Shown here in pieces: positions 26,790-35,766 of a stretch of 50,606 bases of DNA; position 1 is the stretch's first letter, and each line of letters opens with the position of its first letter. The stretch comes from Thermodesulfovibrio yellowstonii (GTDB lineage: Bacteria > Nitrospirota > Thermodesulfovibrionia > Thermodesulfovibrionales > Dissulfurispiraceae). The notes under the pieces are model-generated. The model saw nothing but the letters and a program-made list of their open reading frames with translations. It was not told the DNA's origin and searched no databases. A program made the position numbers and the translations under genes. Location: NCBI GenBank assembly GCA_020724365.1, contig DYHD01000008.1, positions 1-50,606 on the forward strand, read 5' to 3'.

Positions 26790-27812
26790 TTATTTTATAT
26801 TTATTTTTTTATACCTTTCTTTTATTAATCTGACAAATTCATCCACTTCTTTTTTCTTTTTTAATAACCATTCTTTATTTTCGATATACCATTCAACGGT
26901 CTTTTCCAAGCCATTTTCAAAAGAGACTGAAGGTGTCCATCCTATTTCTGAATAAATCTTGGCAGTATCCACTGCATATCTAAAATCATGTCCGGGTCTG
27001 TCTGCAATGAAATCTATCATTTCATCATTTTTTCCCATAATTTTGAGGATTAGTTTGACTACATCAATATTTCTCCATTCTTCATTACTGCCTATATTGT
27101 AGATTTGACCTTCTGTGCCTTTCTCAATTAAATTAAGAATAGCCTGAACACAATCCTCCACAAAAAGCCAAGATCGAATGTTTTCTCCTTTGCCATAGAC
27201 TGGTAATTTCTCTCCCAGCAGTATTTTAGAAATAAAGAGGGGGATTAATTTTTCTGGATATTGCCATTTCCCGTAATTATTGGAGGGTCTAATGATAATA
27301 ACTGGCAGTCCAAAAGTCTTACTGAATGCCCTTGCAAACAAATCGGCTGAAGCCTTACTCGCTGAGTATGGCGAATTAGGCAATAAGGGGTCACCCTCTC
27401 TGAATTTCTGGGATTTAGAATCAGATGATGTAAGTTCTCCATATACCTCATCAGTTGAGATGTGTATGAATTTTTTAATTCCATATTTGAGAGACAGCTC
27501 CAATAAATTAGTTGTGCCTATAACATTAGTCTGAACAAAAATATCAGGATTGATAATGCTTTTATCAACATGAGTTTCTGCTGCAAAATGGACTATGTTA
27601 TCAAAAGGCGCTTTCAAAAAGACGGTCTCGAGAGAGCTAAGTTCTGAGATATCGATGGGGTAAAATTCTATGCCATCAGCCTCCTTAATCCTTTTGAGAT
27701 CGCCAGCATAGGTGAGTTTATCAATAACTGTAAGTTGAAGTTCATTCTTATGAGCGAGCCTGACAAATGCACTACCTATGAAACCAGCACCGCCTGTAAC
27801 GAGGAGTCTCAT
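26790..27812 (-). CDS. rfbB: dTDP-glucose 4,6-dehydratase
   Basis: NAD-dependent second step of dTDP-L-rhamnose synthesis, making dTDP-4-keto-6-deoxyglucose. Seen are the N-terminal GGAGFIGSAFV, HFAAETHVDKSI, IHISTDEVYGEL, PYSASKASADLF with the catalytic Tyr-x3-Lys, and IIRPSNNYGKWQYPEKLIP. The 340-residue length is standard. The start overlaps the end of rfbC by four bases, so coupling is likely, and a run of lysines ends the protein. Confidence 0.96.
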   Translation of the reverse strand: MRLLVTGGAGFIGSAFVRLAHKNELQLTVIDKLTYAGDLKRIKEADGIEFYPIDISELSSLETVFLKAPFDNIVHFAAETHVDKSIINPDIFVQTNVIGTTNLLELSLKYGIKKFIHISTDEVYGELTSSDSKSQKFREGDPLLPNSPYSASKASADLFARAFSKTFGLPVIIIRPSNNYGKWQYPEKLIPLFISKILLGEKLPVYGKGENIRSWLFVEDCVQAILNLIEKGTEGQIYNIGSNEEWRNIDVVKLILKIMGKNDEMIDFIADRPGHDFRYAVDTAKIYSEIGWTPSVSFENGLEKTVEWYIENKEWLLKKKKEVDEFVRLIKERYKKINIK

Positions 27813-28375
27813 GTATTGTCTCCGTAAATAAAATTGTTATCAGCCTCTATCAAAAAGGGATGTTTAATGTCTTTATCTGAAAGTATAGGGTTACTAATGC
27901 CCCAATCAATTCCTATTTGAGGATCATTCCATATTATTCCTCTATCTAAGGCTGGGCTATATTCATTGGTGTTTTTATACAGCACTAAAGTGTCATTTTC
28001 CATAGATAAAAAACCGTGGGCGAAGCCCTCAGGAACCCAGAGCATAAGATTATTTTCTGCAGTTAGTGTCTCCGAGACCCATTTCCCGAAATGAGGAGAG
28101 CCTTTCCTGATATCAACAGCAACATCTAATATGCTACCCCTTAAAACTTTTACAAGCTTGCCCTGAGCAGAAGGATTTAGCTGGTAATGTAAGCCTCTCA
28201 ATACACCTTTTTTAGAGCATGAAAGGTTATCCTGGACAAACACTCTTGTAATCCCAAGCTGAATAAAATCAGATGATTTATAGGCTTCAAGAAAAAAACC
28301 TCTTGGGTCGGAAAATGCTAGAGACTTTATTAAAAACACCTCAGGTATTGCAAGTTTTTTAACTTCAAACGGCAT
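27809..28375 (-). CDS. rfbC: dTDP-4-dehydrorhamnose 3,5-epimerase
   Basis: Cupin-fold epimerase of dTDP-L-rhamnose synthesis. [37 protein letters not shown] (catalytic His), [17 protein letters not shown] and [15 protein letters not shown] are the expected signatures, and the 188 residues agree with the family. The stop overlaps rfbB by four bases and the start overlaps rfbA by 11, so the genes are tightly packed in the order A-C-B-D. Confidence 0.96.
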   Translation of the reverse strand: MPFEVKKLAIPEVFLIKSLAFSDPRGFFLEAYKSSDFIQLGITRVFVQDNLSCSKKGVLRGLHYQLNPSAQGKLVKVLRGSILDVAVDIRKGSPHFGKWVSETLTAENNLMLWVPEGFAHGFLSMENDTLVLYKNTNEYSPALDRGIIWNDPQIGIDWGISNPILSDKDIKHPFLIEADNNFIYGDNT

Positions 28376-29264
28376 GGTTTACCCCTTCATCATCTTTCAG
28401 TATTCCCATGAGATACTCCCCATATCCGCTTTTCATAAGAGGTTTAACAAGTCCGGAAAGCTTTGCTTTATCAATATATCCCATTCTATAAGCTATTTCT
28501 TCTATACATCCTATTTTATGCCCCTGTCTTTTTTCTACGATTGCTATAAACTCGCTTGCAGAAAGCATGGATTCATGCGTGCCTGTATCGAGCCATGCAA
28601 AACCTCTGCCAAGCATTGTAGCCTTTAATTTGCCCATTTTCAGATACTCAATGTTAAGATCTGTTATTTCAAGTTCTCCTCTTGGTGAAGGCTTGATTTT
28701 TTTTGCCAGAGAAACAACATTATTATCATAAAAATATAGACCTGTTTGGGCATAATTTGATAGGGGTTTAGAAGGTTTTTCCTCAATAGAAATGACCCTA
28801 CCTTTTTTATCTAATTCAATAACCCCATATCTCTGAGGATCTTTGACAGAATATCCAAAGATAGTGGCTCCACCATTTTTTTCTACTTCTCTTTTAGATT
28901 TTTTCAAAATCTCTATCAACCCATGTCCAAAAAAGATATTGTCTCCTAAGATAAGACAGACACCCTTTTCATCAATGAAATCCTCACCAATTATAAATGC
29001 GTCAGCCAAGCCCCTCGGTTCGGATTGAACAGTATATGAAAAACTGATGCCAAGATTAGAACCATCTCCAAACATCTTTTGAAATCGAGGGATATCTTCT
29101 GGTGTGGAAATTATTAAAATATCCTTGATACCTGCAAGCATAAGAGTAGAAATGGGATAGTAAATGAGGGGTTTATCATAAATTGGAAGAAGTTGTTTGC
29201 ATACTCCCAATGTAGCTGGATATAATCTTGTTCCACTTCCTCCTGCCAGTATAATTCCTTTCAA
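28365..29264 (-). CDS. rfbA: Glucose-1-phosphate thymidylyltransferase
   Basis: First enzyme of dTDP-L-rhamnose synthesis: glucose-1-phosphate plus dTTP gives dTDP-glucose. The nucleotide-binding signature [18 protein letters not shown] opens the protein, with [34 protein letters not shown] (metal Asp), [18 protein letters not shown] and [14 protein letters not shown] following. The 299-residue length is standard. The ATGA start overlaps the end of the upstream glycosyltransferase. Confidence 0.96.
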   Translation of the reverse strand: MKGIILAGGSGTRLYPATLGVCKQLLPIYDKPLIYYPISTLMLAGIKDILIISTPEDIPRFQKMFGDGSNLGISFSYTVQSEPRGLADAFIIGEDFIDEKGVCLILGDNIFFGHGLIEILKKSKREVEKNGGATIFGYSVKDPQRYGVIELDKKGRVISIEEKPSKPLSNYAQTGLYFYDNNVVSLAKKIKPSPRGELEITDLNIEYLKMGKLKATMLGRGFAWLDTGTHESMLSASEFIAIVEKRQGHKIGCIEEIAYRMGYIDKAKLSGLVKPLMKSGYGEYLMGILKDDEGVNHAV

Positions 29265-30196
29265 AAAGCCTCCTTAATCCGTGTTTTTTCATTTTCCCAG
29301 AAATATTTATGCATACTGAAACTTTTTTTTAATCTCTTAGGAATAGAGATTTCAGCCAGTCCAAGGCGATATCCTGAGAATTTTACAGCAGCCTGCACTA
29401 AGCTATAAAAAACATGAAACCATTTTTGTTGTTTTACTAAATATCTTGTCTGAGCTTTTAATAGTTTTATACCTTCTCCTTCTGCTCTTATATTGTTCAA
29501 TATCCATCTATTTCTATTTATTGATACACCAATATCGAAATACCTCTGGAATTGCTCTTTCAAGCTATAATTATGCGAATGAAATACTTTGGCTGAGGAT
29601 TGATAAGCGACTTTATATCCTTTGAGTATCAATTTTGCTGCTAAAACCATGTCCTCATTCATTATTATATTTTCGGGAAAACCACCAATTTCCTCAAACT
29701 CTTTTCGTCTTATTGCTGAACAAACATTCGAGCAAAAAAATGTTTTTATCCCAAAAACAGATATTTGACTTATATCCTTTATTGCTGATTGCTCAGGATA
29801 ATTGAAAGTTCTTGTAAAAATTTCAATTGGGTCTGCATTATCCCTCGGAATTTGCCTCCCATATGAAAGAGGAACAGAGGCATCCCTCAGCGGTGCAATA
29901 AGATTTCCAATAAAAAATCTGTCTAAAGGGATAGCATCCTGTGTAAGAAATATTATAATTTCACCGCTTGCTCTTTTAATAGCAAAATTACGAGTACCGC
30001 CGTGATCAAAAGCATCTCTGTTTATCTTTATAACCCTTGCTTTGAGACCTTCTGCTATAGCTCTTGTATTATCTTCTGATGAGGAATCAATTATCAAAAT
30101 CTCTGATGGTATCTGTTGCTGATGCCATAGATTGTTTATAAGATGTGGTATATGCTTTTCGGCATTAAGGGTTGGGATTATTACGCTGATAGACAC
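29261..30196 (-). CDS. Family 2 glycosyltransferase, rhamnosyltransferase-like
   Basis: A 311-residue cytoplasmic or membrane-associated sugar transferase with a GT-A fold. It opens with [20 protein letters not shown], continues with [16 protein letters not shown] and has [21 protein letters not shown] then LTQDAIPLD. The TQDA in place of DXD and the DHGGTRN block are common in rhamnosyltransferases of this family. [19 protein letters not shown] gives the ED acceptor-side motif. Being first in the operon with rfbACBD, it likely transfers rhamnose. It is divergent from mqnB across a 180-base gap in which I see no clear regulatory motif. Confidence 0.85.
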   Translation of the reverse strand: MSISVIIPTLNAEKHIPHLINNLWHQQQIPSEILIIDSSSEDNTRAIAEGLKARVIKINRDAFDHGGTRNFAIKRASGEIIIFLTQDAIPLDRFFIGNLIAPLRDASVPLSYGRQIPRDNADPIEIFTRTFNYPEQSAIKDISQISVFGIKTFFCSNVCSAIRRKEFEEIGGFPENIIMNEDMVLAAKLILKGYKVAYQSSAKVFHSHNYSLKEQFQRYFDIGVSINRNRWILNNIRAEGEGIKLLKAQTRYLVKQQKWFHVFYSLVQAAVKFSGYRLGLAEISIPKRLKKSFSMHKYFWENEKTRIKEAF

Positions 30197-30376
30197 AGTT
30201 GCCTTACTCTATAGTTTTTTTGAAGTATAGCAATTATGGTAGCCATAAGATTTAGCTTTCCATGCTATCTATGTTTTTTAGTATATTATATAGCAATTCT
30301 GTTCATAAAGTCTTCAATGCATAAAGTGTGTATCCAAGAACTGGAAATTTAATTAAAAATCATTTATTATCACATT

Positions 30377-31078
30377 ATGACTATTGGGATAATTGCCTCG
30401 ACTCAATTAGAATTGAACATGATTCTATCCAAAATAACTTTGCTACAAATGCTAACTATTCACAATAAGAGCTTCTATAAGGGTTTTTTTAATAACTATG
30501 CTCCGATAGTTGCATGTCTGAGTGGAATTGGCAAGGTTAACGCCTCTCATGGGATAACCTTAATGATGGAGAGATTTAAGCCTGATATTATTTATGTAAT
30601 TGGAGTGGGTGGGGCTTATCCAGCATCAAAATTACAGATAGGGGATATTGCTATCGCTACAAAAGAGATATATGGTGACGAAGGATTATCACTGAGGAAT
30701 AGTTTTCACACTATGGATGAACTCGGACTACCACTCCTAAAAACTAATGGATCGAGCTATTTTAATGAGTTTCCAATGTATATCCCAGATTACCTACTGG
30801 AATTTGAGAATAAGGGAGTTTTTATAACGGTATCTTCTTGCACAGGTTCTCTTGATAAAGCGATCGAGATAAAGCAGAGATTCAATGCAATATGCGAAAA
30901 TATGGAAGGAGCTGCAATTGCCCATATCTGCACACTACATAAAATACCTGTCGTTGAAATCAGGGGTATAAGCAATATAATTGAGGAGCGGAAGGCAGAG
31001 CCATTAAATATAAAAGATTTAAAGACAGCTTCGGATAAAGTGCAAAGTTTCTTTTTGAGTTGTTGGCGATTTTTTTAA
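30377..31078 (+). CDS. mqnB: Futalosine hydrolase
   Basis: Nucleosidase-fold enzyme of the futalosine menaquinone pathway, which splits futalosine to hypoxanthine and dehypoxanthine-futalosine. The 233-residue protein has CLSGIGKVNASHGITLMME, the GVGGAYPASKLQIGDIAIA block and IYGDEGL (the GDEG of futalosine hydrolases). The nucleosidase motif CENMEGAAIAHICTLHKIP, then EIRGISN, is the substrate-binding region. The generic nucleosidases MtnN and Pfs share the fold, but the GDEG motif favours futalosine hydrolase. It stands alone, converging on a CAP-domain gene four bases on. Confidence 0.82.
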   Translation: MTIGIIASTQLELNMILSKITLLQMLTIHNKSFYKGFFNNYAPIVACLSGIGKVNASHGITLMMERFKPDIIYVIGVGGAYPASKLQIGDIAIATKEIYGDEGLSLRNSFHTMDELGLPLLKTNGSSYFNEFPMYIPDYLLEFENKGVFITVSSCTGSLDKAIEIKQRFNAICENMEGAAIAHICTLHKIPVVEIRGISNIIEERKAEPLNIKDLKTASDKVQSFFLSCWRFF

Positions 31079-31082
31079 AGAA

Positions 31083-31745
31083 TCATTCCTTCTGTAACCT
31101 ACCATAGACTATTACACACATAGTCTTATAAGCCTTATGATACCCGCAGGCTACCCCTGTCAAGTTAAATTTAGGATTTAGAAGTATCTCTCTATGACCT
31201 CTTGACGGCATTCCATCGTTTATTAGAAGAAAAGATACTATATCCTGTGCTGTAGAAAGACCATATGAAATATTTTCGCCTATATATATATAGTCACTGC
31301 TCAAGTATCTTTTAACCCTTTTTATAGGACTGCTGTTATCATTACCAATATGCCCTATCATGCCTGCCCTACCTTGATCTCTGACATGGTCCTGAGCCGC
31401 CATTCTCAATTCTTCCTTTGCATGAAGAAGCCCTGTAGGCTTGGTTTTCAGCAGGACACTGTAACACTCTTCTACGGCTGTAATCCCTTCCTTAGTAGAA
31501 TAAATTTTATTTTGTAAGTTATATTTTTTCCCTGTGAATCTCTTTAGCATTGGCTTGATTGTTGATTCAGCATATTTATGAGGGTTTGCTCTTGCTTTGT
31601 TCATCTCAAGGATTATTTCATCTTCAAGTCTTTGAAGATGATCAGGTGCATAGAAATATTCTTTAGAGGCTGCATCGCAAGGATATTGAGTAGATATCAG
31701 AGTTAAAAACAATAAAGTTATAAATATGATATAGCTTTTGTTCAT
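31083..31745 (-). CDS. Secreted CAP/SCP-domain protein
   Basis: A 220-residue exported protein with a signal peptide (about residues 1-25, ending PCDAASKE) and a CAP (cysteine-rich secretory/antigen 5/PR-1) domain: LEDEIILEMNKARANPHKYA, LRMAAQDHVRDQGRAGMIGHIG, IYIGENISYGLSTAQDIV and GHREILLNPKFNLTGVACGY. These are the usual helix and His/Glu motifs. In bacteria these proteins are secreted with mostly unknown roles. It is convergent with mqnB. Upstream, a 150-base gap lies before the WecA-like gene and shows nothing definite. Confidence 0.88.
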   Translation of the reverse strand: MNKSYIIFITLLFLTLISTQYPCDAASKEYFYAPDHLQRLEDEIILEMNKARANPHKYAESTIKPMLKRFTGKKYNLQNKIYSTKEGITAVEECYSVLLKTKPTGLLHAKEELRMAAQDHVRDQGRAGMIGHIGNDNSSPIKRVKRYLSSDYIYIGENISYGLSTAQDIVSFLLINDGMPSRGHREILLNPKFNLTGVACGYHKAYKTMCVIVYGRLQKE

Positions 31746-31895
31746 ATATCTTTGAAAATATTATAACTGAAAACTTCGATTAAACCAATCTCGTGCAGTT
31801 TTTTAGGATAGCATTAATCAAAAAAGGCAAAAGCGATTCAGGACTGAGGGTTTTGGGTATCCATAAAAATACTTTTACTGAATGCAGACAAATTC

Positions 31896-32987
31896 TCACG
31901 AAATTTGTGAAATTCTTGCTCTATACTGGTATATCTTTAATTTAAACCTAAAGAAATGTTTTATATAAAAAGAACATAAAAAACATGCAGAGAAATAGAG
32001 GATGAAAATGGTAAACAAAGTGTGCTCCGGAATACTAAAATATGCTCCCCAAACGGCAATTAGAGCAAAAATAGCAGTCAGAAGAAGGATAAGCAGGACA
32101 GTAGTTTGATGTGAAAATCCCATCCTTAGCAGGATATGGTGTAAGTGCCCTTTGTCAGCATGAAAGGGGCTTTTGCCTCTCATCACCCTTTTTATCATCA
32201 CTATGAGGGTATCTGTTATAGGAACGGTGAGCATTAAGAGAGGGATTACAGGGGATATCTTTGAACTCTTTTCCTGTGTTATCTCAATGGATAAGAAGGC
32301 AAGTGAAAATCCAATAACGAGGCTTCCCATATCTCCCATAAAAAGGCTTGCAGGCCTCCAGTTGTATTTCATAAAACCTAATATAGCGCCAGCAAGTGCA
32401 AGGGTTAGGAAAAATAAATCATGCCTGCCACTTATATATGAAAGCACAGAAAATATCGCAGAGGCTATAAAGGCAATTCCACCTGCAAGCCCATCGAGAC
32501 CATCTATCATATTAAGAGCATTGATGACACCAACCACACAGAATATAGTTATAGGGACGGAGAGTATGCCAAGATGAATGGTCCCGAAAGAGAGAAGATT
32601 ACCAAAGGAATGAAGCAATGTCTGACTAATGTGGATTATCAGGAGCGTAGCGACTATCTGAGCAAGAAATTTCCAGCGATGGCTCAGTTCTTTTAGGTCA
32701 TCTATAAAACCGGTTAAAGCAAGAATAGCAATACCTGCAAAAAATCCTTCTAAAGTAAATCTATAAAAGAAAAATGGATAACAGATAATCAGAGCAAGAA
32801 CAATTCCAACACCTCCTATAAGGGGTTTGGGAGACTTATGCACTTTTCTTCGTTGGGTAGGTTTATCAATAAGTCCTATTTTAAAAGCTATAGAAGAAAG
32901 AACGGGCAGAATTAAGACTGTAAAACCAAAAGGCAGAAGAAAGGTTAAAGCAGCGATTAAATAAACATCTATATTACCTTCAATCAT
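31896..32987 (-). CDS. wecA: WecA/TagO-like undecaprenyl-phosphate N-acetylglucosamine-1-phosphate transferase
   Basis: A 363-residue multi-pass inner-membrane enzyme (MraY/WecA family) that attaches a sugar phosphate to undecaprenyl phosphate to start a glycan. About ten or eleven hydrophobic helices are visible. The cytoplasmic loop motifs include KVHKSPKPLIGGVGI, INALNMIDGLDGLAGGIAF (metal-binding Asp pair), FMGDMGSLVIGF and the HADKGHLHHILLRMG histidine motif. This is separate from the WbaP-like initiator in the rhamnose operon, so the strain has two different initiators within 9 kb. Exact sugar donor is inferred. Confidence 0.9.
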   Translation of the reverse strand: MIEGNIDVYLIAALTFLLPFGFTVLILPVLSSIAFKIGLIDKPTQRRKVHKSPKPLIGGVGIVLALIICYPFFFYRFTLEGFFAGIAILALTGFIDDLKELSHRWKFLAQIVATLLIIHISQTLLHSFGNLLSFGTIHLGILSVPITIFCVVGVINALNMIDGLDGLAGGIAFIASAIFSVLSYISGRHDLFFLTLALAGAILGFMKYNWRPASLFMGDMGSLVIGFSLAFLSIEITQEKSSKISPVIPLLMLTVPITDTLIVMIKRVMRGKSPFHADKGHLHHILLRMGFSHQTTVLLILLLTAIFALIAVWGAYFSIPEHTLFTIFILYFSACFLCSFYIKHFFRFKLKIYQYRARISQIS

Positions 32988-33108
32988 ACCTTAAAATATC
33001 TCTAACTATATTGATTAATAATGAGTTTATCATTCCCATGTAACTTGTCCCCGAAGTTCTCTCGATTACGACCCCTCAACATAAGGATCTCGAGGGCAGG
33101 CTTAATTT

Positions 33109-33140
33109 ATGCCGATAAATCGGCATGAATGTTTCATGCC
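33109..33140. other. Two overlapping, mutually exclusive hairpins
   Basis: ATGCCGAT-AA-ATCGGCAT (33109-33126) and GGCATGAA-TGT-TTCATGCC (33122-33140) share the bases GGCAT, so only one can form at a time in RNA. They lie 120 bases upstream of the wecA start on the minus strand and about 420 bases before the plus-strand cysteine-rich gene. Nothing else definite is seen in 32988-33285. They may be a regulatory switch or a simple palindromic remnant. Confidence 0.45.
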
Positions 33141-33285
33141 ATGTAAAAATTACTCTATTTTACGAGAATCCGTATAACATCCAGAAAAGCGATTGCTTCA
33201 TACTGTTTTTTAAAAGAATATCAAAAAATATTTAGAAAGTAAAGATTTTTTAAACTTTTAATAATTATTTAATAATTATATTTCA

Positions 33286-33440
33286 CCTAAATTGAGCGAT
33301 TTCCTGTAGAAAGCCTTTCTTTAACCGTCATTCCAAACGGAGTGAGGAATTCCTCACATTCTTTCGGGACAAGCCTTTTCCGCTTAGGGCAGGCTCCGTA
33401 AAGATGATATAGCATAAGACTCATTTCTATCGGTAATTTT
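33286..33440. repeat. Truncated element with the AAATTGAGCGATT left terminus
   Basis: CCTAAATTGAGCGATTTCCT (33286-33305) and the following ~30 bases (GTAGAAAGCCTTTCTTTAAC and so on) match the left part of the element at 24318. The segment then runs through GTCATTCCAAACGGAGTGAG, CGGGACAAGCC and GGCAGGCTCCGTAAAGATGA with no right terminus. The right boundary is approximate. Confidence 0.7.
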
Positions 33441-33457
33441 TAGGATTAAAAAAACTC

Positions 33458-33486
33458 TTGACAAAGAAGTTTTTTTATAATATTAT
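33458..33486 (+). promoter_or_regulatory. Strong sigma-70-type promoter for the cysteine-rich gene
   Basis: TTGACA (33458-33463) is followed after 17 bases by TATTAT (33481-33486). A perfect -35 box with a near-perfect -10 suggests strong transcription starting near 33493, with a leader of about 65 bases to the ATG at 33558. AAGGAGG at 33546-33552 gives a strong ribosome-binding site. Confidence 0.6.
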
Positions 33487-33557
33487 TTTTTACATAATTA
33501 TAAAAGTATATTGGTTGCAAGAAATTATATAGTAATTTTTAATTTAAGGAGGATTAA

Positions 33558-33869
33558 ATGAGGAAGACGGTTATTGCGAGTATTGTTTTAGTATGCTTTA
33601 TCATCGTTCAGGTTTTGGTTATTGATAGTGCTTTTGGAGTTTCTAGAGACCGATGCTTTAGAGATTGCACCATAGAATGCAATCCAGAGTGTAGAGAGGT
33701 ATGCAGACAAGAATGCAAAGTGAATTGTAATATCGTTTGTGATAATACACAAAACCCACCTAGATGTGTAAGAAAATGCGAAAGGAAATGCGAACCCAAA
33801 TGCAAGCAAGAATGCAAAGATGTATGCAAGAAAAAATGCAAAAATATTTGTCCAAGCCCTATGAGATAG
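33558..33869 (+). CDS. Small exported protein with 16 cysteines in strict CXXXC spacing
   Basis: Family not recognised. The 103-residue protein has a signal peptide (about residues 1-27, ending SAFG). The mature part has cysteines at 33, 37, 41, 45, 49, 53, 57 and 61, an eight-residue linker (DNTQNPPR), then 70, 74, 78, 82, 86, 90, 94 and 98. Each block has exactly eight cysteines at four-residue steps, and the blocks align in register (NPE with EPK, NIV with KNI), which suggests internal duplication. No CXXCH haem motif is present. Between cysteines the residues are mainly Arg, Lys and Glu. Possible roles are metal binding or a disulfide-stabilised surface protein, both inference. A promoter at 33458-33486 serves it alone, just upstream of the export cluster. 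Confidence 0.82.
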   Translation: MRKTVIASIVLVCFIIVQVLVIDSAFGVSRDRCFRDCTIECNPECREVCRQECKVNCNIVCDNTQNPPRCVRKCERKCEPKCKQECKDVCKKKCKNICPSPMR

Positions 33870-34000
33870 AAAAAAAGGCTTTAATTGCATTATTCTTTGA
33901 TAAAGATAATCTGTAGTTCTTTATTGGGAGATGATGTTTTACGAATTAAATGATCTTAAAGAGAAAGGAATAATTAATTATTAACTTAGCAGACTCCTGA

Positions 34001-35398
34001 ATGAATAAAAAAAGACTTTTTACTACGATCTTTTCTTGCTTTATCATATTTTTCTTTTATTTTACATTCACAGTTGAAGCAGATTCTGCTTTTGATGCAA
34101 TATCGGGGAAAGAGGTTTTTTATTCACTATCATCACACGGAGAAAATCAAACGGCGGAAGCAAAAACAGGAGAGGTTCAATATGCAGATCCTGTAATTGA
34201 AACCCGAACAATTACCTCAGATGTATTGGGGAAAAGAAGATATTTTCTCCGTCCATTCATCTCACTGACTGAGCATTATACGGACAATCTTTTCAAGACA
34301 AAGGATGATAAGCACAGTGATTTTATAACTATACTTTCTCCAGGAATCCTGATTTCCGTTCCAGGCTTGAAAGAAATAATCTTAACTGAGACATCAAATG
34401 TTTCGCCAGGCGGTTTTCCTTCCAGCAGATTTATCAAAAGATATCCCGGTCGTCTTCAATCTTATCTATTTTATGCTACAAATATAGAGTTTTACTCAAA
34501 ACATTCTTCAGATAACTTTATCAGCCATAGGGCTGAGGGCATGCTCCAATATAATTTCAGAGGTGGCATTTCCGTTGACCTTTTTAATCAATTTACTAAG
34601 TCTTATGATGACTGGGGGACCGGAGAGTTTTTTACAAGAAATGAATATCTATCCAATCTTTTTAGCCTTGCATTGAGCTATGAAATGAGCGACAAAACCC
34701 TTCTCAGGTTCGACTATTCGAATTATAATCTGAATTATAAAGAATTCAAAAACCGCTTTAGGGATAGAACGGATAATTATCTATCAGGATATCTATTTTA
34801 TAAGTTTCGTCCTCGACTATCATTATTTGGGCAGTATGAATTTATTGACATTGTTTATAAAGAGGATATTCTTTCCAATAGTGGAGAACATAATTTTTAT
34901 TGTGGCGCGAGATGGAATATATCTGAAAAAACAACTGGGCATATAAAAGTAGGGTATGGCGTTAGGGAATTTGATCTTCAGGAATTGAAAAACGAAAAGG
35001 GCTATCTCTTTGAAACACACTTAGATTACCTATTCACTCCAAAGACATCTCTAAGGCTCTCTGCTTCAAGAAGAAACAATGAAACCGATATCTCTCGTGC
35101 TGATTATATTGTATCAGATAATATAAGAGCATCATATATGCAAAAACTGACCTCAAAAATTACAGCAAACATCTCTCTTTCTTATACGGAAGATAACTAT
35201 AAAGGGACTATCACTATTGATGGCATATCGAAAAAACTGCATTATATATACCATAAAGCTGGCATTTCGCTTGATTATGTCATGAGAGAACGATTGAAAA
35301 TGCGACTGGGATATGATTATTCGAGAAGGAATTCGAACTTTGATATATTCGATTATACAGCTAATACCGTATTTATGAAGATAGCATTTTCAATGTAA
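34001..35398 (+). CDS. Outer-membrane beta-barrel protein (putative beta-barrel porin 2 type)
   Basis: A 465-residue protein with an N-terminal signal peptide (about residues 1-29, ending VEADS) and many alternating-residue strands after residue ~80, such as FLRPFISLTEHYTDNLFKT and SDFITILSPGILISVPG. The YTDN motif and the strand pattern to the final FMKIAFSM, ending in an aromatic-rich strand, are typical of beta-barrels that accompany exopolysaccharide or exosortase loci (BBP2_2-like). It may help export or anchor the polysaccharide. The cysteine-rich gene lies 131 bases upstream and the Wza-like gene follows after a 368-base gap. Confidence 0.78.
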   Translation: MNKKRLFTTIFSCFIIFFFYFTFTVEADSAFDAISGKEVFYSLSSHGENQTAEAKTGEVQYADPVIETRTITSDVLGKRRYFLRPFISLTEHYTDNLFKTKDDKHSDFITILSPGILISVPGLKEIILTETSNVSPGGFPSSRFIKRYPGRLQSYLFYATNIEFYSKHSSDNFISHRAEGMLQYNFRGGISVDLFNQFTKSYDDWGTGEFFTRNEYLSNLFSLALSYEMSDKTLLRFDYSNYNLNYKEFKNRFRDRTDNYLSGYLFYKFRPRLSLFGQYEFIDIVYKEDILSNSGEHNFYCGARWNISEKTTGHIKVGYGVREFDLQELKNEKGYLFETHLDYLFTPKTSLRLSASRRNNETDISRADYIVSDNIRASYMQKLTSKITANISLSYTEDNYKGTITIDGISKKLHYIYHKAGISLDYVMRERLKMRLGYDYSRRNSNFDIFDYTANTVFMKIAFSM

Positions 35399-35497
35399 TT
35401 ATTGATCTGCTTGTATATAGTATAGCGATGCTTTTGTCATTCAGAACTAATCTCAGAAATCTTTTTCAACAACTACATTAATTTAGGATGTTTTCCT

Positions 35498-35525
35498 TAT
35501 GCTTCAGGCTTTGGCTTGAGGCATA
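35498..35525. other. Hairpin downstream of the outer-membrane barrel gene
   Basis: TATGCTTCA (35498-35506) can pair with TGAGGCATA (35517-35525), with one G-U pair. The region 35399-35688 shows no other structure and no gene. There is no clear T-run, so a terminator role is not supported. Confidence 0.35.
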
Positions 35526-35688
35526 GAATTTTCAATTTAAAGATTTTGTTATAAGAGCGTATTTATAATTTTGAAAAATTTACAAAAACATAGAACTATG
35601 CATTGTTCACTGGAATTCACCTCATGCTTTCTGATAAAATCCTACTTATTATGAAACACTCATGTTTAAAGAAAACACAAATGAGAAT

Positions 35689-35764
35689 AAAAATCTCCCC
35701 TAACCCCTGGTTTCCAAAGAGGGGGATTCCTCCCTTTAGCAAAGGGAGGTTAGGAGGGATTTTT
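35689..35764. repeat. Palindromic element carrying the ribosome-binding site of the Wza-like gene
   Basis: AAAAATCTCCCCTAACC (35689-35705) pairs with GGTTAGGAGGGATTTTT (35748-35764), with one wobble and one mismatch. Inside is a perfect hairpin: CCTCCCTTT (35729-35737), a three-base loop and AAAGGGAGG (35741-35749). The right arm contains TAGGAGGG (35751-35758), eight bases before the GTG at 35767. It resembles widespread intergenic palindromes of the CCCTTT-AAAGGG type. Confidence 0.8.
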
Positions 35765-35766
35765 AG

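Noticed and set aside
33458..33481. TTGACA paired with TATAAT at 33476-33481
   Set aside because: Spacing is only 12 bases; TATTAT at 33481-33486 gives the usual 17.
33558..33869. Multihaem cytochrome or metallothionein
   Set aside because: No CXXCH motif, and the exact four-residue spacing with a signal peptide does not match a metallothionein family I know.
33588..33890. Minus-strand open frames across the cysteine-rich gene
   Set aside because: They are antisense shadows of a low-complexity repeat; no ribosome-binding site and odd composition.
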